64,000 nt of DNA. Source: an uncultured Muribaculaceae bacterium (GTDB taxonomy: Bacteria; Bacteroidota; Bacteroidia; Bacteroidales; Muribaculaceae). How positions within the stretch are numbered: the first letter of the stretch is position 1; each line of letters begins with the position of its first letter. The translations under genes and the position numbers were made by a program. Shown piece after piece: positions 46,294 through 54,666 of the stretch. The notes under the pieces were generated by a model, which was not told the origin of the DNA, searched no databases, and was given only the letters and a program-made list of their open reading frames with translations. The DNA is taken from contig CANCXM010000006.1 in assembly GCA_947381945.1 (NCBI GenBank), forward strand, positions 61,331 to 125,330. The letters are read 5' to 3'.

Positions 46294-46341
46294 CAATATT
46301 GTTAATAAGTAATAGATATAAACTTATTAAACCGATATATT

Positions 46342-48384
46342 ATGCAGAAAGGACAAATTGGAGTAACCACCGAGAACATTTTCCCGGTAATCAAAAAATT
46401 CCTTTATTCCGACCACGAGATTTTCCTCCGCGAACTCGTATCCAATGCCATCGATGCCACCCAGAAGCTTAAGACCCTTGCCTCATTCGGCGAATTCAAG
46501 GGTGAACTTGGTGAGATGAAGGTGCGTGTGACTGTCGACAAAGAGGCCGGAACGCTCACTGTCAGCGACCACGGTATCGGCATGACGGCTGACGACATCA
46601 ATAAATATATCAATCAGATTGCCTTCTCGGGAGCTGAAGAGTTCCTCAACAAGTACAAGGATACTGCCAATGCCATCATCGGCCACTTCGGTCTCGGATT
46701 CTATTCAGCCTTCATGGTTGCCAAGAAAGTGGAAATCCGCTCGCTTAGCTACAAGGATGGCGCGGAAGCTGTAAGCTGGGTCTGCGACGGTAGCCCCGAA
46801 TACACTATGGAACCGACCGAAAAGGCGGAACGCGGTACCGACATCATCCTCTACATTGACGATGACAACAAGGAATTCCTTGAACAGGCCCGCATTGACA
46901 CCCTTCTGAAAAAATATTGCCGCTTCCTCCCCGTCCCCGTCGTATCCGGAAAGGAACAGGAATGGAAAGACGGCAAATATGTCGACACCGACAAAGATAA
47001 AGTCATCAACGACACCGAACCTACATGGACAAAGAAGCCTTCGGAGCTTACCGATGAGGATTACAAGAAATTTTATCGTGAGCTCTATCCCGGGCAGGAA
47101 GATCCCCTTTTCTGGATTCACCTAAATGTCGACTACCCCTTCACACTCACAGGCATCCTCTTCTTCCCCAAAATCAAGAGCAATCTCGACATCCGCAAGG
47201 ACCGCATCCAGCTCTATTGCAATCAGGTCTATGTCACTGACTCTGTGGAGGGCGTAGTGCCTGAATTCATGATGCTCCTTCAGGGTGTCATTGATTCTCC
47301 CGACATTCCTTTGAACGTATCGCGTTCCTATCTCCAGAGCGACACAGCCGTAAAGAAGATTTCAGGCTACATCACCAAGAAGGTTGCATCGCGTCTCGAC
47401 GAACTTTTCAAGGAAAACCGTTCGGATTTCGAGTCCAAATGGGACGACATCAAGATTTTCATCGAATATGGTATGCTCACCGATGAGAAGTTCTGCGATT
47501 CAGCCATGAAGTTCGTGCTTCTCCGCGACACCGAGGGCAAATATTTCACTCTTGATGAATACCGCACTCTCGTCGAAGCTTCGCAGACCGACAAGGATGG
47601 CAATGTTGTCTATATCTACGCTACCGATGTGACCGCGCAGTACAACTATATCCATGCAGCCAACGAGAAAGGCTACAATGTCCTGCTCATGGACGGACAG
47701 CTCGACGGCCACTTCATCTCAATGCTCGAAAGCAAACTCGAGAAGACACGTTTCGTGCGCGTAGACAGCGATGTTGCCGAAAAACTCATTCCAAAGGAAG
47801 AAGAGAAGGACAGCGGCCTCAAACCCGAACAGATTTCACTTCTCACTCCTCTCTTCCGTAGCCAGTTGCCGGAGGTTGAGAAAGCCGATTTCCTTGTGTC
47901 GTTCGAATCCCTTGACCCTGCTGCCAACCCGATTCTCATCACTCAGAATGAGTATATGCGACGCATGAAGGACATGGCTGCCACTCAGCCCGGAATGAGT
48001 TTCTACGCAGAGCTTCCTGATAGCTACAACCTTATCGTCAACACAGCCCAACCTGTCGTTGTCAAGATTCTTGACGAAGCAGAAAAGGCTCTTGCCGACC
48101 AACTCCAACCCCTCAACTCAGCCATTGATGCCGACAACGAGAGAATCACTGTTCTCCGCTCGGAAATCAAGGACAACAAGCCTACAGACGAACAGCAGGC
48201 CGAAGAGAAGAAGTTGACAGAAAGCGTCGAGAAGAACCGCAAGGAAAAGGAAGAGATCATTGCCAAATACGCAGCCGAGAAACCGGTTGTAAAACAAGCC
48301 ATCGACCTCGCCCTTCTCGCCAACGGACTTCTCCGTGGCCGTGACCTCAGCGAATTCATCAAACGCTCGGTCAAGATGCTCTAA
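46342..48384 (+). CDS. htpG: Chaperone HtpG (Hsp90)
   Basis: The 680-residue protein has the Hsp90 ATP-binding Bergerat fold: FLRELVSNAIDATQKLKTLA, SDHGIGMTADDINKYI and IIGHFGLGFYSAFMVAKKVE. The middle domain block NVDYPFTLTGILFFPKIKSN and DSPDIPLNVSRSYLQSD follow, then a C-terminal dimerisation region containing a charged helical stretch (EEKKLTESVEKNRKEKEEII). It helps protein folding under stress. It stands alone with a promoter that carries two direct repeats. Confidence 0.97.
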   Translation: MQKGQIGVTTENIFPVIKKFLYSDHEIFLRELVSNAIDATQKLKTLASFGEFKGELGEMKVRVTVDKEAGTLTVSDHGIGMTADDINKYINQIAFSGAEEFLNKYKDTANAIIGHFGLGFYSAFMVAKKVEIRSLSYKDGAEAVSWVCDGSPEYTMEPTEKAERGTDIILYIDDDNKEFLEQARIDTLLKKYCRFLPVPVVSGKEQEWKDGKYVDTDKDKVINDTEPTWTKKPSELTDEDYKKFYRELYPGQEDPLFWIHLNVDYPFTLTGILFFPKIKSNLDIRKDRIQLYCNQVYVTDSVEGVVPEFMMLLQGVIDSPDIPLNVSRSYLQSDTAVKKISGYITKKVASRLDELFKENRSDFESKWDDIKIFIEYGMLTDEKFCDSAMKFVLLRDTEGKYFTLDEYRTLVEASQTDKDGNVVYIYATDVTAQYNYIHAANEKGYNVLLMDGQLDGHFISMLESKLEKTRFVRVDSDVAEKLIPKEEEKDSGLKPEQISLLTPLFRSQLPEVEKADFLVSFESLDPAANPILITQNEYMRRMKDMAATQPGMSFYAELPDSYNLIVNTAQPVVVKILDEAEKALADQLQPLNSAIDADNERITVLRSEIKDNKPTDEQQAEEKKLTESVEKNRKEKEEIIAKYAAEKPVVKQAIDLALLANGLLRGRDLSEFIKRSVKML

Positions 48385-48445
48385 GAAATTCGGAATAAGC
48401 CGTCAAGCAGCAAAGTAACATCCCTTGCCGGATGGCAACCTGTAA

Positions 48446-48536
48446 GCCGCGAAGCGGCGATATAATAATAACCCCGCATCGAGCGGCAACGCAATGAAGC
48501 CCGTAGGGCGAAATTGCGTGCCGCGAAGGTGTGGGG
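48446..48536. repeat. Nested hairpin element after htpG
   Basis: A small hairpin GCCGC-GAA-GCGGC (48446-48458) is followed by a larger nested one (48472-48536). In the larger, CCCCGCA pairs with TGTGGGG, GCGGCAACGCAAT with ATTGCGT-GCCGC (one bulge), and GCCC with GGGC around GTA. The sequence is non-coding and more GC-rich than its surroundings. It could be a REP-like element or a stable RNA. Confidence 0.7.
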
Positions 48537-48675
48537 CTATCTGTATATACACGGAACGGGCATCGAAGATGTCCGATAATAACCAACCAATCTCCAAATA
48601 ACGAAACCGACAGTATATTTCATATATTAATAAATTTTAAGCAACCTGTACCGTGATATTGCCCACGCCTGCTAT

Positions 48676-48683
48676 TACCTTTG
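48676..48683 (+). promoter_or_regulatory. -7 element ahead of two small genes
   Basis: TACCTTTG matches TAnnTTTG, 79 bases before the ATG at 48762. The same octamer is used at rpsO and the tRNA gene in this window. No good -33 partner is seen. Confidence 0.5.
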
Positions 48684-48761
48684 CATCATAAACCTCCACA
48701 TCCACTCTCCTCCGACTCATTCCCCCTCATCCATCCTCACTTTCAATCAACTCCACTCATC

Positions 48762-48980
48762 ATGAAAACTCCTCTAATCATCAGCCCGCGTGTCATCGAC
48801 ACAATCAACTCGCTCCAGCCCCTCGACCGGACACCGATAACCAATGCCTTAAGCATGGAGTTCATCCTCGGACAAAACCCCGAAGACACCCTCACACCGA
48901 TGCAATCCATCATCTACGCCGTTATCCGCTTCTACGTCACCCAAGACACCCATCGCCACCTCAATACGGCTGCAAGTTAA
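48762..48980 (+). CDS. Small conserved-looking protein of unknown function (72 aa)
   Basis: The frame can be opened at 48681, but that ATG lies on the -7 box, so the ATG at 48762 is the likely start. The product begins MKTPLIISPRVIDTINSLQP, has a helical middle RTPITNALSMEFILGQNPED and ends SIIYAVIRFYVTQDTHRHLN TAAS. It is soluble, neutral and looks like a compact helical protein. I do not recognise the family. A second tiny ORF for a membrane peptide follows 32 bases later and may share its transcript. Confidence 0.6.
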   Translation: MKTPLIISPRVIDTINSLQPLDRTPITNALSMEFILGQNPEDTLTPMQSIIYAVIRFYVTQDTHRHLNTAAS

Positions 48981-49012
48981 ATTGTTAATCTTCAAAAAAA
49001 CGAAACCCCACC

Positions 49013-49093
49013 ATGTTTATCATTGCTCTCACCATCTGGGCCGTTTGCTATTTCTTTGATGTCATGACAGGCAAAGGCGGCAACTACAACTGA
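49013..49093 (+). CDS. Possible 26-residue single-span membrane peptide
   Basis: ATG at 49013 opens a 26-codon frame MFIIALTIWAVCYFFDVMTG followed by KGGNYN and a TGA. It is one hydrophobic helix with a polar C-terminal tail. It follows the 72-residue gene on the same strand. Such short frames can be chance, but the composition is typical of a real small membrane protein. Confidence 0.4.
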   Translation: MFIIALTIWAVCYFFDVMTGKGGNYN

Positions 49094-49217
49094 CTATCAG
49101 TTCCTCATCACTGATACTATCCAATCCACACGTCCGGCTCCTGCACTTGGTGTCGGGATGATTTTTCAATTAAGCAACAACTATAAGATTCTTGATTCGT
49201 TCAACGCTAAAACGCAG

Positions 49218-49260
49218 ATGTGGACCCTCTGCGAAAGAGTGTCCACATCCCTTTATCTTT
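49218..49260 (+). terminator. Terminator after the two small genes
   Basis: ATGTGGACCCTCT (49218-49230) and AGAGTGTCCACAT (49236-49248) form a 13-base stem with one mismatch and a GCGAA loop, then a T-rich tail. A clear terminator here supports the view that the small frames upstream are transcribed. Confidence 0.8.
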
Positions 49261-49273
49261 TTTAATATAGCTG

Positions 49274-50779
49274 TTATCTGTGATAAGCCGGCTCGGATTC
49301 TATGGAATTTCCGGTAAGCGTCGTCACAGCGTATGCCATTCCGGCAGGAACAACCGCCGCCGTGCCGTAACTTACGCCCACGAGATACGCACTGCTTATC
49401 CCGTCGCCGAGTTCATCCATCACATCATCATCCGAAAGATGCTTAGGGAAAGCATATACTGCATAGCGTGTCCTTCCGGACTTCTTGGACGGTTCCTTCC
49501 ACGAAAGCACACCGCTTTTCACTGCAACTTTTTCCGGAGCCTCAGGCCGCTCCGCCAAACCGTAGTTAATCGCAGGGCTCAACGCCTTTACTGCAAAATG
49601 GCCCCCCTTCAGCTCAGATGCAAGCTTAGGAAGAAACTTGGCACTGTACAGAACCGAACCAAATTCACCGGTCAGACTAAGCGAACGGTTGGCAGACACC
49701 TGCTTCAGAAGCTCGCGCCTCTGCTCGCGCGTGTCAGATTTTTCAAGAGGAGCAAGCGTCATACTTGAATAGAAATGACAGCCGTAGAGACTCGCAGCCT
49801 CGCTCCACCATCGCGCTATCGACTCGTATGGCGCAGTCGCGTGTGTCGTAGGCCAATAAATCTGCGGCGATATGAAATCAACCGTGTTCTGATACAGCCA
49901 TCCTAACGGGTCGGAATAAATCTCCTTATACTGCCAATCATCAGCCTTCACACCACACGATTCCATGCCCCATTTCACGGCAGAAGTATGCGTCTTACCG
50001 GCTACACCGGCAGGAGAAATGCCGAACCGCACTTCCGGACATTCATCCGCTATCATGCAATGGACATCGGCGATAGTCTTGTGGACATTGGCTCGCCTCC
50101 AGTCACCGAAACTCATCCACGGGGACTGCTGTTGCCACAATTTGTAGTCCGGCGCGGAAGAATCTTCCGGAATACGGTTGGGGTAGAAATAGTCATCGAA
50201 CACCAGACCGTCGACCGCATAGCCTGTCACAATCTCACGGCAGATGCCGACTATATGGTCACGCACCTCTTCAATACCGGGATTGAACACCGTGTATTTT
50301 CCGTAGCTGAGCAGCCAACCCTTCTTTTTCCATTCGCGGTCCGGGGCGCTGTTATAGTCTGTGCCTGAGCTCCACCTGAAAGGATTGACCCACGCGTAAC
50401 ATTCAAGCCCACGACGGTGACATTCCTCCACGACAAATTTCAGAGGATCCCAGCCGGGCGATACCCCGCGAGAACCCGAGACAAACGATGACCAAGGCTC
50501 CGACGAGGATTCATACATGACATCCCCCATGCCTCTAACCTGAAAAAACACAGAGGTCAGATTCATGGCTGCACAGCGGTCGAGAATAGCGGTCATTTCC
50601 GCCTTCTGCTTCCGACTTACCGCCTCGCTCGTACCGGTCACTGAGGGCCAGTCTATGCCCCATACGGTTGCAAGCCACACTCCGCGCATTTCCCTCTTGG
50701 GTGAGGAAGCCTGGGCCACGTTCGCGGTGGCCACGACTCCTGCAAGGATATAAAAAATGAATCTTAGCAATGAATTCAT
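49274..50779 (-). CDS. Family-10-like glycosyl hydrolase (GHL10, YngK type)
   Basis: The 501-residue secreted protein has a signal peptide (about 1-25, ending AQAS), then KREMRGVWLATVWGIDWPSV, LDRCAAMNLTSVFFQVRGMG, and GLECYAWVNPFRWSSGTDYN, the GHL10 (PF02638) TIM-barrel. The block YAVDGLVFDDYFYPNRIPED carries the likely catalytic acidic residues. A C-terminal beta domain (about 405-501) resembles a fibronectin-like unit. Related proteins bind or cut peptidoglycan or other glycans; substrate unknown. It is a single minus-strand gene, divergent from bamD. Confidence 0.88.
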   Translation of the reverse strand: MNSLLRFIFYILAGVVATANVAQASSPKREMRGVWLATVWGIDWPSVTGTSEAVSRKQKAEMTAILDRCAAMNLTSVFFQVRGMGDVMYESSSEPWSSFVSGSRGVSPGWDPLKFVVEECHRRGLECYAWVNPFRWSSGTDYNSAPDREWKKKGWLLSYGKYTVFNPGIEEVRDHIVGICREIVTGYAVDGLVFDDYFYPNRIPEDSSAPDYKLWQQQSPWMSFGDWRRANVHKTIADVHCMIADECPEVRFGISPAGVAGKTHTSAVKWGMESCGVKADDWQYKEIYSDPLGWLYQNTVDFISPQIYWPTTHATAPYESIARWWSEAASLYGCHFYSSMTLAPLEKSDTREQRRELLKQVSANRSLSLTGEFGSVLYSAKFLPKLASELKGGHFAVKALSPAINYGLAERPEAPEKVAVKSGVLSWKEPSKKSGRTRYAVYAFPKHLSDDDVMDELGDGISSAYLVGVSYGTAAVVPAGMAYAVTTLTGNSIESEPAYHR

Positions 50780-50880
50780 GAGTATATTTGCTGTTTGGGC
50801 TACAAATTTAGCTGAATAAATTGTAAAAATCCTCCGTATGGCCCGATTTATGTTATTTTTCGCAAAAATATTAGGGTGCC

Positions 50881-50914
50881 TTTGCGCTTAATCCCCAAAA
50901 AAGACTTAAATTTG
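50881..50914 (+). promoter_or_regulatory. Probable bamD promoter
   Basis: TTTG (50881-50884), 22 bases, TAAATTTG (50907-50914). The -7 box is perfect and the spacer two bases longer than in the other promoters here. Confidence 0.6.
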
Positions 50915-50971
50915 CAAGTTGAAAAACCAATTCTCTCAAGTAGACCACCTCAACAAACAGTGATCAATAAC

Positions 50972-51772
50972 ATGCGAAAGTACTTAGTCATGCTCGCCAC
51001 TGCCGCACTCCTCACTTCATGTGGAGAGTACCAACGTGCGCTGAAGAGCACTGACGCCAACTATCGCCTCGACTACGCAAAGCGCGCTTTCGAGGAGAAA
51101 AAATACACTCAGGCCTCTACGGTCCTTGAGGATATAGTGACTCAGTTCAAAGGCTCTGAAAAGGCCGAGGACGCGCTCTATCTCCTCGCTCTCTCCAACT
51201 ACGAAAACAAGGATTACCAGACTTCAGGCGAATACTTCAAGACATACTATGCCCGATTCCCGAAAGGCAAGTACACCGAACTCGCCCGATTCTATACAGG
51301 CTACGGCTACTATCTTGATTCACCCGAGCCTCAGCTTGACCAGTCAGGCACAATAAAGGCTATTGAGGAGCTCCAGTCTTTCCTCGACTACTACCCCAAA
51401 AGCGACAAGGTCTCGATTGCCCAGAATGCAATTTTCGAGCTTCAGGACAAACTGACCCTCAAACAGCTTGAGAACGCCCAGCTCTATTACAACCTCGGCA
51501 CCTACATGGGTAATAACTATGAGAGCGCCGTCATTGTCGCAAAGAACGCCATCAAGGACTACCCCTATTCAAAATACAAGGAAGACCTTGAGCTCCTCGT
51601 CCTCAAAGCCCGCTATCAGGAGGCCCGAGAGAGTATCGACGAGAAGAAGGCCGACCGTTTCCGAGAAGTAATCGACGAATATTATTCGTATATCAATAAC
51701 TACCCCGACACTCCCAACCGCGAGGAAGCTGACAACATCTTCAAGATTGCACAGCGATATGTGAAGGACTGA
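50972..51772 (+). CDS. bamD: Outer-membrane protein assembly factor BamD
   Basis: The ATG at 50972 gives a 266-residue lipoprotein: MRKYLVMLATAALLTSCGEY, with cysteine 17 as lipid site. Tetratricopeptide-like repeats follow (YAKRAFEEKKYTQASTVLED, YLLALSNYENKDYQTSGEYF, ELQSFLDYYPKSDKVSIAQN), as in BamD, which is part of the BAM complex that folds outer-membrane barrels. The upstream in-frame ATG at 50876 would start inside the promoter. The omega-like subunit gene follows 54 bases later on the same strand. Confidence 0.93.
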   Translation: MRKYLVMLATAALLTSCGEYQRALKSTDANYRLDYAKRAFEEKKYTQASTVLEDIVTQFKGSEKAEDALYLLALSNYENKDYQTSGEYFKTYYARFPKGKYTELARFYTGYGYYLDSPEPQLDQSGTIKAIEELQSFLDYYPKSDKVSIAQNAIFELQDKLTLKQLENAQLYYNLGTYMGNNYESAVIVAKNAIKDYPYSKYKEDLELLVLKARYQEARESIDEKKADRFREVIDEYYSYINNYPDTPNREEADNIFKIAQRYVKD

Positions 51773-51826
51773 TTGGCACACAAACCGCACGCAACGATAA
51801 AAAACTACGTTAACTACAGAGATATA

Positions 51827-52162
51827 ATGGACTACAAGAAGACCAACGCACCTCTCAACACCCAGACCCGCGACCTCATCAAGATGAGCGAGGACACAGG
51901 CAACGTTTATGAAACCGTATGCATCATCGCAAAGCGCTCAAACCAGATCGCCGGCGAGATGAAACACGACCTCGAAAAGAAACTCCAGGAATTCGCATCG
52001 CTCAGCGACAACCTTGAGGAAATCTCGGAGAACCGTGAGCAGATTGAAATCTCACGCTTCTACGAACGCCTCCCCAAACCCACCCTCATCGCTACACAGG
52101 AATACCTCGACCACAAGATCCACTTCCGCAATCCTTCAAAGGATCACCTCAACATGGACTAA
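51827..52162 (+). CDS. rpoZ: RNA polymerase omega-like subunit (Bacteroidetes RpoZ)
   Basis: Starting at the ATG at 51827 the product is 111 residues: MDYKKTNAPLNTQTRDLIKM, then the omega-like segment GNVYETVCIIAKRSNQIAGE and EMKHDLEKKLQEFASLSDNL. This is the diverged omega family found beside bamD in Bacteroidetes. Omega helps RNA polymerase assembly. An upstream TTG at 51773 right after bamD is less likely as the start. It is probably co-transcribed with bamD. Confidence 0.85.
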   Translation: MDYKKTNAPLNTQTRDLIKMSEDTGNVYETVCIIAKRSNQIAGEMKHDLEKKLQEFASLSDNLEEISENREQIEISRFYERLPKPTLIATQEYLDHKIHFRNPSKDHLNMD

Positions 52163-52187
52163 ATTTTGCACAAAGTGCGCCGTGGAA

Positions 52188-52219
52188 TTTGGAATTGTTA
52201 AATATAATTCCTACCTTTG
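52188..52219 (+). promoter_or_regulatory. Promoter of rpsO
   Basis: TTTG (52188-52191), 20 bases, TACCTTTG (52212-52219): exact vegetative promoter, with a leader of about 60 bases before the S15 start. Confidence 0.88.
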
Positions 52220-52283
52220 TGCGCTCTTTCGAGCAAACACTATAATCATATCATCATTAATCACTTTTTAAACATCTGTATCA

Positions 52284-52559
52284 ATGCACTTGAACTCTGA
52301 TGAAAAAGTAGAAATCTTTGAGAAGTACGGTAAGGGCAAGACTGACACTGGCTCACCTGAAGCACAGATTGCATTATTCTCAGTCCGTATCGCTCATTTG
52401 ACTGAACACCTCAAGTCAAATCACAAAGATTATACGACAGCTCGAGCTCTTAAGGCTTTGGTAGGTAAGCGTCGTCGCCTTCTGGATTACCTTATCCGCA
52501 AGGACATCAACCGCTACCGTGCCATCATCGCCCAGAAGGAACTCGGTATCAGAAAGTAA
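52284..52559 (+). CDS. rpsO: Small ribosomal subunit protein uS15
   Basis: The 91-residue protein is S15: KVEIFEKYGKGKTDTGSPEA, QIALFSVRIAHLTEHLKSNH, and LVGKRRRLLDYLIRKDINRY. It binds the central domain of 16S rRNA. In other bacteria S15 represses its own translation through its leader; I cannot show that here. Single-gene unit with its own promoter and terminator. Confidence 0.98.
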   Translation: MHLNSDEKVEIFEKYGKGKTDTGSPEAQIALFSVRIAHLTEHLKSNHKDYTTARALKALVGKRRRLLDYLIRKDINRYRAIIAQKELGIRK

Positions 52560-52601
52560 TCATTTCCGCATTTCAACGGAAATCTTACTTGAAGATTACA
52601 A

Positions 52602-52640
52602 AATCAGGCCTGACTCCCGGAGTCGGGCCTGATTCTTTTT
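52602..52640 (+). terminator. Terminator of rpsO
   Basis: AATCAGGCCTGACTC (52602-52616) and GAGTCGGGCCTGATT (52620-52634) form a 15-bp stem with one G-T pair and a CCG loop, followed by CTTTTTT. Confidence 0.93.
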
Positions 52641-52703
52641 TGTGGCAATACAACCCGGCGGAAAAGAAATCCGCCCTAAAATCCGCCTCATGCGTGATGA
52701 AAG

Positions 52704-52852
52704 GAGATACAAAAGAACAGAATAAACAAAAGTAACAGAAATATAATTTGCTGAAATTAATCTTTTTGTACCTTCTGACCTTCTGTCTTTCTGTGCCCTT
52801 TTAAGATGTTGACGAATTTAATGCACCGTAATTATAGCATAAGTCCGGAAAA
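52704..52852. repeat. Dispersed intergenic repeat, copy 2
   Basis: This region matches 21038-21185: GAGATACAAAAGAACAGAAT near the left, then ACAAAAGTAACAGAA, TATAATTT, CTGAAATTAA, TTTTTGTACC, TTCTGACC and TTCTGTC, and a right end with GTAATTATAGC. It lies between the rpsO terminator and the purH promoter. Both copies follow a strong terminator. There is no coding frame. Confidence 0.75.
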
Positions 52853-52972
52853 GGCCATAGACCATCCCTCTCCTGACCGTAAAAGCCATGCAAGACAACA
52901 CTACGGGAAACTTTTATCAAAATTTAAATTTAATACATCGAAAATAATCTTAGATTTTTGAGTATTTTTCAC

Positions 52973-52980
52973 TAACTTTG
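52973..52980 (+). promoter_or_regulatory. -7 element of purH
   Basis: TAACTTTG fits TAnnTTTG 50 bases before the purH ATG. No -33 TTTG at the standard distance. Confidence 0.5.
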
Positions 52981-53029
52981 CACTTTCAAAAATCACAGTT
53001 TCCAAACTAAGTTCAGAATTTTATAAACG

Positions 53030-54574
53030 ATGTCTGACAACAAACGAATCAAGACCGCGCTTATTTCAGTCTTTTACAAAGACGGACTGGAAGAAATTTT
53101 GTCGTTGCTCCATGCCGACGGTGTTAAATTTCTCTCAACCGGGGGCACCCGTTCCTTCATTGAAAGTTTAGGCTACGAATGTGATGCCGTAGAAGATCTC
53201 ACCGGCTATCCCTCAATTCTCGGAGGCCGCGTGAAGACTCTCCACCCTAAAGTGTTCGGAGGAATCCTCAACCGTCGCGAGAACGAAGGCGACCGCGCTC
53301 AGATCGCTCAATATGAAATTCCCGAAATCGACCTGGTGATTGTTGACCTCTATCCCTTCAGCGCAACAGTCGCATCAGGCGCACCCGAAGCCGATATTAT
53401 CGAAAAGATAGATATAGGTGGCATCTCGCTCATCCGCGCAGCCGCCAAAAACTATAAAGATGTCGTCATCGTGGCATCAAAAGCCCAATACAAGCCCCTC
53501 GCCGAAACCCTCAAACGTAATGGTGCGGAGACCTCTATCGAGGAGCGCCGCTGGTTCGCTTCTCAGGCATTCGCCGTATCATCGGGCTATGACACTGACA
53601 TCTTCAACTATTTTGCATCGACAGCCGTTCCCTGCCCCATCGAGGAGCGCGACACTCTCCGCATTGCATTCGACGACTCCAAGAAAATGCGCTATGGCGA
53701 GAATCCCCATCAGAACGGAACCTTCTTCGGCGACTTCGATGAGATGTTCAGCCAGCTCCACGGCAAGGAAATCAGCTACAACAACCTGCTTGACATCGAC
53801 GCGGCTGTCTGCCTCATCTCTGAGTTCAAGGATCCGACATTCGCAGTGCTCAAGCACAACAACGCGTGTGGTCTCGCCACTCGTCCCACCATCGCTGAAG
53901 CATGGAAGGATGCCCTTGCAGGTGACCCCGTAAGCGCATTCGGTGGCGTTCTCATCACCAACGGCACAGTTGACGAAGCTGCCGCAGAGGAAATCAACAA
54001 GATTTTCTTTGAGGTAATCATCGCCCCCGCCTACACCGACGGTGCTCTTGAAATCCTCAAGCAGAAGAAAAACCGCATCATCCTCATCATCAAGAAAGCC
54101 CTCGACACCAAGCGTCAGTTCCGCTCGATTCTCAACGGCGCGCTCGTTCAAGACCGCGACCTCAAAATCGAGACTATCGATGACCTCAAGCAGGTTACCG
54201 AAAAGGCCGTAACTCCCGAACAGGCTGCCGACCTTCTCTTCGCCAACAAGATTGTCAAGAACTCAAAGAGCAATGCGATTGTCCTTGCCAAGGGCGGTAT
54301 GCTCCTCGCAAGCGGTGTCGGCCAGACTTCACGCGTCGACGCTCTCAAACAGGCAATCGAGAAAGCTCATTCATTCGGCTTCGACCTCCACGGCGCAGTG
54401 ATGGCTTCCGATGCCTTCTTCCCCTTCCCCGACTGCGTGGAAATTGCCCACGAAGCAGGCGTGACTGCCGTCATCCACCCCGGAGGCTCCATCCGCGACA
54501 ACGAAAGCGTTGACTTCTGCAATGCTCACGACATGGCGATGGTGACAACCGGATTCCGTCACTTCAAGCACTAA
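53030..54574 (+). CDS. purH: Bifunctional AICAR transformylase / IMP cyclohydrolase
   Basis: The 514-residue protein has the N-terminal cyclohydrolase (about 1-200: [47 protein letters not shown]) and the C-terminal transformylase with [14 protein letters not shown], the catalytic Lys-His of [12 protein letters not shown], and [20 protein letters not shown]. It carries out the last two steps of IMP synthesis using 10-formyl-THF. It precedes mreB by 92 bases with a hairpin between them; the two are probably separate units or linked by partial read-through. Confidence 0.97.
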   Translation: MSDNKRIKTALISVFYKDGLEEILSLLHADGVKFLSTGGTRSFIESLGYECDAVEDLTGYPSILGGRVKTLHPKVFGGILNRRENEGDRAQIAQYEIPEIDLVIVDLYPFSATVASGAPEADIIEKIDIGGISLIRAAAKNYKDVVIVASKAQYKPLAETLKRNGAETSIEERRWFASQAFAVSSGYDTDIFNYFASTAVPCPIEERDTLRIAFDDSKKMRYGENPHQNGTFFGDFDEMFSQLHGKEISYNNLLDIDAAVCLISEFKDPTFAVLKHNNACGLATRPTIAEAWKDALAGDPVSAFGGVLITNGTVDEAAAEEINKIFFEVIIAPAYTDGALEILKQKKNRIILIIKKALDTKRQFRSILNGALVQDRDLKIETIDDLKQVTEKAVTPEQAADLLFANKIVKNSKSNAIVLAKGGMLLASGVGQTSRVDALKQAIEKAHSFGFDLHGAVMASDAFFPFPDCVEIAHEAGVTAVIHPGGSIRDNESVDFCNAHDMAMVTTGFRHFKH

Positions 54575-54587
54575 TCTCCCGATTTTT

Positions 54588-54637
54588 CCCCGACGGGAAC
54601 TTAAAGCGGATTCAATGCCGCCACGGTTCCGTCGGGG
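54588..54637 (+). terminator. Hairpin between purH and mreB
   Basis: CCCCGACGGGAAC (54588-54600) pairs with GTTCCGTCGGGG (54626-54637) with one bulged base. An inner stem GCGG/CCGC can form in the loop. No T-run follows, so it may be an attenuator or a transcript-stability element ahead of mreB. Confidence 0.55.
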
Positions 54638-54666
54638 ATACCAAATACAAACCTCTATATCTACAA

